Positions 57,542 through 64,000 of a stretch of 64,000 nucleotides of DNA are shown in pieces. The notes under the pieces were generated by a model. The model saw only the letters and a program-made list of their open reading frames with translations, made no database searches and was not told the origin of the DNA. The translations under genes and the position numbers were made by a program. Positions within the stretch are counted from its first letter, which is position 1, and every line of letters starts with the position of its first letter. Source of the DNA: Sodiomyces alkalinus F11 (Eukaryota > Ascomycota > Sordariomycetes > Glomerellales > Plectosphaerellaceae); NCBI RefSeq assembly GCF_003711515.1, contig NW_021167079.1:3040625-3104624 (forward strand), written 5' to 3'.

Positions 57542-59967
57542 ATGCGTCGACTTATTTGTGCTGCGCCTGCTCTACTGAGCATCCTCGTCAGCCATGTAGC
57601 CGCACTACCCGCCCATGCGCGGGAGGCCACAGTCATCACGAGACGGGACGACATTCTCGACGAATACGACTTCATCGTGGTTGGGGCTGGGACTGCCGGG
57701 CTCACAGTGGCAGACAGGTTGAGCGAAAGCGGCGACTGTTAGTACCTCACCTCACTCCTCACTACCTATAACGCACCTCTCGCTTAATGCCCGTTAATCC
57801 TGTTCAACAGATACCGTTCTCGTTATTGAATACGGCTATCTGGACATGTCCCACTCCATAGAAGCTACTGTACGTCCTGATATAGACTCCGGTCCCAGCG
57901 ATGAGTTTCCCCGTGCCACGCGCTTCTACAACCTCACGGCAGTCCCGCAGCCCGGACTCGGCTACTCTACTCCGCCTCTCATGGCCGGTGCCGTCGTCGG
58001 TGGCAGCTCCGCCGTAAACGGTATGTTCTTCATGAGGGGTTCGGCCGAGGACTACGATTCGTGGGTCTGGGCCGCCGGTGAAGAACACGAGGAAGCCTTC
58101 GCGGAGGAGTGGGGGTGGGATAACATCCTCCCCTACTTCAAGAAGAGCGTCACCTTCACTCCGCCGACCGAGGAGATGGTTCGAGAGTACAATATCACGT
58201 ACGATGTTGAGGCGGCGTACGGTGGGACGACGCCCATCCACTCCAGCTACCGCCCTTTCCACTGGCCTGCCACTGGTGAGTGCCCCTTTTCTAGCTTGCT
58301 GGCTTCATGTTACCTACAGCAAAAGAATGAGCCCATCTACTGTGGACAAGCACGTCGAGCATGGCATGTTCTAACGCTGGCCTCTTGTCAAGTCGCCATG
58401 TGGAACGCCTTCAAGAGAATTCCCGGCTTCAGGTTCCCCAAAGAGGGAGCAGCTGGCGACCAAACCGGCGTCATCTGGGCCCCAAATTCGCGCGACCCTG
58501 CCACCGAGCGGAGGTCCTTCTCCAGGCCCGGCCACTACACACAAGAGGATGGTCCAGCTAGTCGCGACAACTTTCACCTCCTGACCGGCCACCGTGTCAC
58601 ACAGCTCATCCTCTCCCCTGCCCCGACCCCCGACTCGGACAACTGGAGCGCCGACGGTATGAGATACACGCCTCGGGACGGCGACATGCCCGAAAGCGCC
58701 TGGGAGGTTCGCGCCAAGCGCGAGGTCATCATCGCTGCCGGGGCTGCCCACACGCCTCAAGTGCTGCAGAGGAGTGGTATCGGCCCTAGACAGGTCCTTG
58801 AGGCCGCGGGGGCAGAGGTCAAGGTGGAGCTTCCGGGCGTCGGCGAGAACTTCCAGGACCACATGAATTTTGCCATCTCGTACAGTTGTCAGTAATGTCT
58901 AGTCCTCTTCTTATCAAACTAGTGGGAAGGTGACCCGACTCACATCGTCTCGACAGTCAGCAAGTCGTTCAGTCCGAACAGCACCACTTTAAGCAGGGAT
59001 CCCGAGTACGCAGCTCAGGCCCTAGATCTCTGGGAAACGAACAAGACCGGTGGGTAACTCTACATGCCCTTTACGCTCATCCCGCCAGACAATCTCCGGT
59101 GTGGGACAGTTCCTCTTACTCACACGCTCGCAGGCCCTTATACGACCTTCGTCAACAGCGCCGTCTTCCTGCCCCTCCCCCATTTTACCAACCGAACAGA
59201 AGAAATCGTCGGGAAGCTCCTCGCCCAGGACCCGGCAGAGTACCTCCACGAGGGCGTCGACGAAACAGTCATAGCAGGCTACGTCGAGCAAAAGAAGACG
59301 CTAGCCCGCCAATTCCGCTCCGAAGGCTCCACGCTCCTCGAGGTGCCCTTTTCGGGCGGCTCCAGCTTCAGCATCGTACTCTGCAAGTCCATCAGCCGCG
59401 GAACCATCCACCTATCCCCGGACGACGACGGGGTCGACCCTTCGGGACGCGGCAACGTCGAGCCCCTGGTTGACTACCGGGCCTTCTCCAACCCCTTGGA
59501 CCTGGACCTCGTGGTCGAACTCCTCAGGGGCACGCGCCAGTTCATGAGCGCCGACGCCATGGTCGAGACGTTTGGCCCCGTAGAGACGAGCCCCGGCGCG
59601 CATATCACGAGCGATGAGGACCTCAAGGCGTGGATCGCGAGCAGGATTAGCCCTAGCACGGGACATCCTGTCGGGACCGCGTCGCTGGCGCCCCGGGAGC
59701 TGGGTGGTGTGGTGGGCCCCGATCTCAGGGTGTATGGGACGAGGAAGCTCAGCGTGGCTGATAACTCTATCATGCCTCTTGTTCCCAGCACTCATACCAG
59801 CTCTACTGCTTATGCCATTGGCGAGAAGGTGAGTTTCCCTTGACGCAAGGTGTGTCTGGTGCTACTCGGGTTGGATGTCGCTAATTCAGTGAAAGGCTGC
59901 CGACCTTGTTCTCAGGCGAGCGAGGAGGGCAGATGGTTGTAAGTCGAGGAGGCAGCAGAACCTTTAG
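57542..59967 (+). CDS. Secreted GMC oxidoreductase (FAD-dependent, AA3 type)
   Basis: Six exons (57542-57737, 57811-58275, 58393-58887, 58957-59049, 59134-59828, 59896-59967) give 671 residues. A signal peptide (about 1-21) is followed by the FAD-binding start DFIVVGAGTAGLTVADRL, the GMC signature VVGGSSAVNGMFFMRGS, AGAAHTPQVLQRSGIGP (second GMC signature) and GVGENFQDH. The C-terminal active-site histidines lie in STGHPVGTAS and PSTHTSSTAYAIGEK. It oxidises an alcohol or sugar with oxygen or a quinone; the substrate is unknown. Intron 2 is 117 nt and also open in frame, so unspliced RNA would still be readable; splicing restores the family spacing. The last short exon adds AADLVLRR and a basic tail. 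Confidence 0.9.
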
Positions 59968-60518
59968 TGCCTCGAGATCGAACAGGCCGGCAAAAGAATG
60001 TGGCTACTTGGGCACTCAGCACCACATCCCTTGATCATGAAGTCCAGAGATGATCGAGACGATTCTAGTTTTGTTCCTTCTCCCACAGAATAACGTCTGT
60101 TCGCTTGCTATGAACGCTTTGCTGCGAAAGGCATGAAATCAGATACTTGCCCGGTTCCGTGTATATATATATATACACACATATATTATCATTTTCCCCA
60201 GCTTGCTATGTGATTCCCCATGGCAGCTTTTCCAAGTGATCCCAGGGACCCAGACTGGTGAATGGTATGCGCATATCTTGAAATTGTTCAGTTGCCACAA
60301 AGAGTGAATGCTAGATTCACGCTTCCGGATTACCGTACAGACTACAAATACAGCTCCAAGATCATTCCCGGTGCCATCGTCGGGCGAATCATCGGAAGGA
60401 GTCGAGGAGGTGGGTCTCTTCTCCACTCATACCCGCTCCGGCAGTCCGGCTCTAGAGACTCCCGGAATTTTTAAGGCCGGGCCGGGCCGAGACTAGACAA
60501 GCCGCATTATCTTGTTTA
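59968..60518. other. Tail-to-tail intergenic region
   Basis: This lies between the GMC gene and the decayed oxidoreductase. It contains a TATATATATATACACACATATAT dinucleotide stretch at about 60163-60186. No gene seen. Confidence 0.4.
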
Positions 60519-61498
60519 TCACAAATCGTTCTCGTGCACCCGTGCCTCTTCCCACCAGTCCTGACGACAGAGTCTGCCGTCCTCGTCCTCCAGCCAGGGT
60601 TCGCTGCCAACGCAGTTATGGCACCAGAGTACGTCGTCCGGGTCATACTCCTCCTTGATGGCCCTCAGCCGGGGATAATTCCCGCCAAAGGCGGAGAATT
60701 GCCAGTCTTGCTCAAAAGCGTCCATTTATTGGCGATTGTAATATTTCGTCAGTCTATTTCTTTACTTGGCTACTCCAAAAAACTTGGAGCATTGTCTGAT
60801 CGATAGGGAGGCCCGGAGGCGACGAGAGGAGGAACCGAGAGGGAAAAGAAAGAGGAATTAGAGTCATGGTTAGCTACTCACCTCTTTGAAGTATGCTCCA
60901 CTATCCGGGTCTAGATCCCGAAGATACCGCGTTTTGTTGAAGGTCGTATCATCTCGGACAGCGCGGACGACATCGTCAGGGGCGCCGGCAGGCCAGCCGG
61001 AGACGAGAACGAAATGTGACACCGAATCCCGCCAGGCCGGGTTCAAGGCCGTTTCAAGGTCCGCATTGTTCGAACTGGCAATCATATACCCGATCGTAAC
61101 AGTGGTACGCGAGGTCTAAACAACAACATAGTCGTCTCTGGTTAGCGATTCCCTTGATGAAGTTCAACGGGGGTTCGGTGCACAACTCACAGCGTTAGGA
61201 TTCATGCTGAGTCCAGCTTCACGGAACATTCTCGCCACGACATCCGTGTTCTCCAGGGCGCGGGTAGTCAAAAGTCGGCTGCCAATAACGGGGCCACCAT
61301 CGCCCCCAACCTGCTAAGGCAGGGCCTCAAGCGCATCATAAGCCTCCAGGAACGATACCGCGTGGGACACCTGAGAATCATAAAGACCGCACCAGCTGAC
61401 TGGTTCATCCTCTCCTTCAGGAGGGGAAACAGCGCTTCCACGGCCCCGTCGGGCTGGTTGAAAAGCATGAAACGCCAAAGAAGAGCATAGTCTCTGCT

Positions 61499-61534
61499 GC
61501 CGACTACCTAAGCGGTTTTGTTAGTTTAGACCAT
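61499..61534. repeat. 34-bp repeat, copy 1
   Basis: Inside the decayed oxidoreductase, where a middle section of the gene is missing. The core CTAAGCGGTTTT, then G, then TTAGTTTAGACC, is shared with copy 2 about 90 bp away, preceded in both by GCCGACT. Confidence 0.7.
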
Positions 61535-61588
61535 GCCGTAGGTGGAGCTCAGGAAGCCGTGGCCGCCGCCCGTGACCCAGCCGATAAC

Positions 61589-61624
61589 GCCGACTGTCTA
61601 AGCGGTTTTTTTAGTTTAGACCGT
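61589..61624. repeat. 34-bp repeat, copy 2
   Basis: It differs from copy 1 at only a few positions. On the gene strand it ends in CCGCTTAG preceded by CTAAA, so it looks like the 3' end of an intron (donor GTAATC about 80 nt upstream). Confidence 0.7.
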
Positions 61625-62610
61625 GCGTTATTCTTTCAGTGCGGGTGGAATATGGAATGATTACCGTCTCTGCACCGCAGATAATAATGGCATCGTGCTC
61701 GTCCAGGGCTTTATACACGTCCCGCAGACCTTACCAGCGGCGATAGTTGCCGCCGTTTGAGGCGAGGTGTTGTATGAAAGACAGCATTTAGATTTGAAAT
61801 TTTCATGATACTGAATGCTACGGACATTATGCGTCCAAGGCTACTATTAACTGCAAGTTAGCACATATATGCCAATACGTCGCTTTCCTCCCCACTAATA
61901 CTTACGATATACTCCCGTACGCAGTGCTCCTATGGAGGCTGGGCGTCAGCATGGAAACGCTTGGAATAAAATGAGTCGTGCACCAATGTATAGTATAGAT
62001 CATCCAAGAAAAAGAGACTCAACTTCCACTGGGCGAATGGCCAGGTCCATGTTATTAATATTAAGCCTGATATTCCTCTTCCCAGCCCATTAAAATGCAG
62101 CAATAATATCTTCTGGCCTGGTAGCATTAGTAACGTAGCTAGGAAATCTACCCAAGCTGCATCCCTTGGCCCCGGCGTTGGGATCACCGCTGATACTGGT
62201 GCCATTAGGGAAGATGAGAGCACAGGGCATGGCTGGCCGGCCCAGCTTGGGTAGGCGATGCTGGATGGATCCCCCGAGTGGAAATTTGCCTCGCCCCATT
62301 GAGAGATGATGTTCTCGCAGGCAGCAGGGTCGTAATTGGGCTCCGTTGGGTAGCAGACAGAGGCGGGAGGTTGGGGTCGGATGAGACGGCCGTTTACCGT
62401 GTTATTGAACTCTTTCCACTCGTCTCTGCTGGGCCAGCATTCGTCTTCAGGGCCCTGGTCTACGTTAACCCTGCTCGGAACTCGAGGGGGAGGGGTGCAG
62501 ACAGACTGCGGACTACAGATTTACGTACGCATTTGCAGTCAGTAGATAGGCTGCCTGGGAGATAGGAGGGGAAGAGGGGGGACAATTAGGAGGAATTTGG
62601 GTGGAAGCAT

Positions 62611-63240
62611 GGCGATATATCAGGAAGTAATAGGCAGAGAATCGCACTCGTACGTCCAGGGATTATAATTTATAACAGCAGCAGAGCAGAAAGAGCTGGG
62701 ACAAAAACCGACGACTGTCCGACTGTCCGACTGTCCGACACACCATGTCCAGAGCGGGAGAGATGTGAAATACCATGAGACCAGGCATCTGTATTTATAC
62801 TCTGTAGACATCAACATCTCTGCCGCCTACTACTCACAGAGTGATTGAGACGTAAGATCTCACCGGATGGTGGATCAGGAGGCTTAGCATTGTTCGCTCT
62901 CGTCGTATTCCCCACGGAAACCGGGGTTATTTTCGCATGTCGTGTGGCTCGCGTCGCCAAAGGCACCCGCCGTGGCTTCAAGGCATTGTCTGAGGAGAGC
63001 AGGAGATCAGGAGATACGACTTACCTGCGAAACCCGTGGCCGTAAGTCTGGGCTTCCTATTTCACAATAAAGGGCAGGAGTTGTTCGTTCACACCGTATC
63101 ACCCAACTTACTTACCCCTGAATCCAACCCCTTACACGGATACACAATACGGATCTCCTTTTATCCCATCAAAAATGGGCCTATGAATACTGCCACCTGT
63201 TCTTCTCACACGGATATCAACACTGCCCTATACCCTACTT
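62611..63240. other. Intergenic region, promoter of the decayed oxidoreductase
   Basis: It includes three head-to-tail GACTGTCC octamers at 62712-62735 and a minus-strand TATA (GTATAAATAC, 62791-62800) for the pseudogene. No gene seen. Confidence 0.4.
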
Positions 63241-64000
63241 TCACTCTAAACTCATTCTCGCCTCATCTCCTATCCCCCAGCGTCCCCCATTCCCCTGACC
63301 CTGCAGCTCCAGATTCACTCGCAGCTCCAACGCGTCCAGTTCATCCTCCTCCTCTTCCCCGTCCCGACTTAGCGCTGCCTCGCTCGCGCTCCGATCCCTC
63401 CCCTTGCCCGTTCCCTTTCCCTTTCCCTTCTCCTTCTCCTTCTCCTTCTCTCTCGCCTTTCCCTTTCCCTTGCCGATTCCCTTCTCGTCTGCGCCCTCGG
63501 CAAGCACGGCAATGGATGACGACGCCGTCGTGGCTACACTCTGGTTCGTCCCCCTGCGCATCCGGAAAAACGACATGGCCCCGCTCGACGACGTCGAAGG
63601 AGCCGAAGTTGACGGTGCCGGATGGTGTCCCTCGATGTATCCCTTTCTCCCGGTCGCCGAGGTGCTTCCTTCGTCTGTGGATGCTGCTCCTCCTCCTGCT
63701 TCCGGGCTCGCGATGGCTAGGTTGGGGGTGGACTGCGTCGGTGCGACCATCTTCTCAGAGAGGGTGCTGTACCGTTCGGTCGTAAGGTTGGGCTCCGAAG
63801 CACTGGCCGAAGCTTGCGTAGGGGTCGTTATGCGTTCCGTCGGTGGCGCAGATGGCTCATCAATCTCGACCAGCTCGGCGTCGCGGTACCATTTCCGGCG
63901 ACGAGTCCATCGACCCCATCCATCCTGTCCGCGCCGTCCGTTTTGCCACTATTTTTTTTTCCGTCAGCGTCTTTTGTTCTTCTGCTTGCTTTGTTTCTTG
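63241..64000 (-). CDS. Pex23/dysferlin-domain protein, C-terminal part (gene cut by window edge)
   Basis: The last exon runs from 63948 (after an AATAG acceptor) to the stop at 63241, 235 residues; earlier exons lie beyond the window. It opens with WQNGRRGQDGWGRWTRRRKW and YRDAELVE, the C-terminal dysferlin/DysF element found in fungal Pex23-family and related peroxin-like membrane proteins (Pex24/Pex28-32 and meiotic relatives), which organise ER-peroxisome contact and peroxisome size. The rest is disordered: Ser/Thr-rich, then Lys/Gly/Glu repeats (KGKGKAREKEKEKEKGKGKG) and an acidic patch. The repeat is simple-sequence coding DNA. Which family member it is cannot be told from this piece. 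Confidence 0.75.

Larger units (their letters stand above)
60519..62610 (-). pseudogene. Decayed FAD-linked (berberine-bridge-type) oxidoreductase
   Basis: Pieces of one FAD-linked oxidase occur in the right order on the minus strand: a signal-like start MLPPKFLLIVPPLP (62610); DECWPSRDEWKEFNNTVNGR; NYDPAACENIISQWGEANFH; CALIFPNGTSISGDPNAG; SYVTNATRPEDIIAAF; TVGVIGWVTGGGHGFLSSTYG (FAD loop); FNQPDGAVEALFPLLKER; VSFLEAYDALEALP; DLETALNPAWRDSVSHFVLV; and the BBE C-terminus NYPRLRAIKEEYDPDDVLWC. Lesions: a TGA and frameshift after the signal region, a frameshift before CALIF, TAA after IIAAF, loss of the flavin-linking GHG stretch and of a middle section, and TAG after EALP. I saw no single splice chain that repairs them. 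It was secreted when functional. Confidence 0.8.

Noticed and set aside
58276..58392. Reading the GMC gene through intron 2, which is open in frame
   Set aside because: GT-AG ends are good and removing it restores the normal family spacing between the HWPAT and MWNAFKRIPG segments.

Overview
This is a window from a filamentous ascomycete chromosome (Pezizomycotina, probably Sordariomycetes). Almost every gene has short 50-200 nt GT-AG introns with CTNAY/YAG-type ends. Base composition is moderately GC-rich, intergenic regions hold pyrimidine tracts and simple repeats, and the gene content is typical of such fungi: a Zn2Cys6 regulator, sugar MFS transporters, a P450, GMC and berberine-bridge oxidoreductases, a GH51 arabinofuranosidase and a Vint-type Hint protein. 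Exon chains below were built by hand from splice signals and reading phase; each total was checked to be a multiple of three. Family names come from recognised motifs, not from a search.

Layout. 0-7 kb is housekeeping: a Cox14-like mitochondrial assembly protein (-), ribosomal protein eL13 (+) and a SmgGDS-like armadillo protein (-). 8.6-16.4 kb is carbohydrate-related: aldose 1-epimerase (+), a secreted LVIVD-repeat protein (+) and an alpha-glucoside-type sugar permease (-). 16.4-19.2 kb shows no gene but carries a perfect palindrome. 19.2-23.1 kb is a 1249-residue leucine-rich-repeat protein. 23.8-33.2 kb holds an MFS transporter (+), a trichodiene-oxygenase-like P450 (-) broken by one in-frame TAG, and a FATP-type acyl-CoA synthetase (-). 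34-37 kb has two convergent membrane-protein genes of unknown function, one of them also with an in-frame TAG. 38.4-45.7 kb has a coiled-coil protein, an alpha/beta hydrolase and a Zn2Cys6 transcription factor.

From 46 kb on the sequence looks like accessory DNA: a 50-N assembly gap, a 31-residue cysteine-rich micro-ORF, a Hint (Vint-type) protein that seems to have lost its VWA domain, a secreted GH51 arabinofuranosidase, a methyltransferase fragment, a secreted GMC oxidoreductase, and a clearly decayed FAD-linked (berberine-bridge-type) oxidoreductase. The right edge cuts a Pex23/dysferlin-domain gene (-).

The strongest leads are the VWA-less Hint protein, the cysteine-rich micro-ORF, the two otherwise intact genes stopped by a single TAG (both explainable by one CpA-to-TpA change), an in-frame 27-nt candidate microexon inside the P450 intron, and a two-copy 34-bp repeat in the decayed oxidoreductase. 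I did not find a convincing new multi-gene system.
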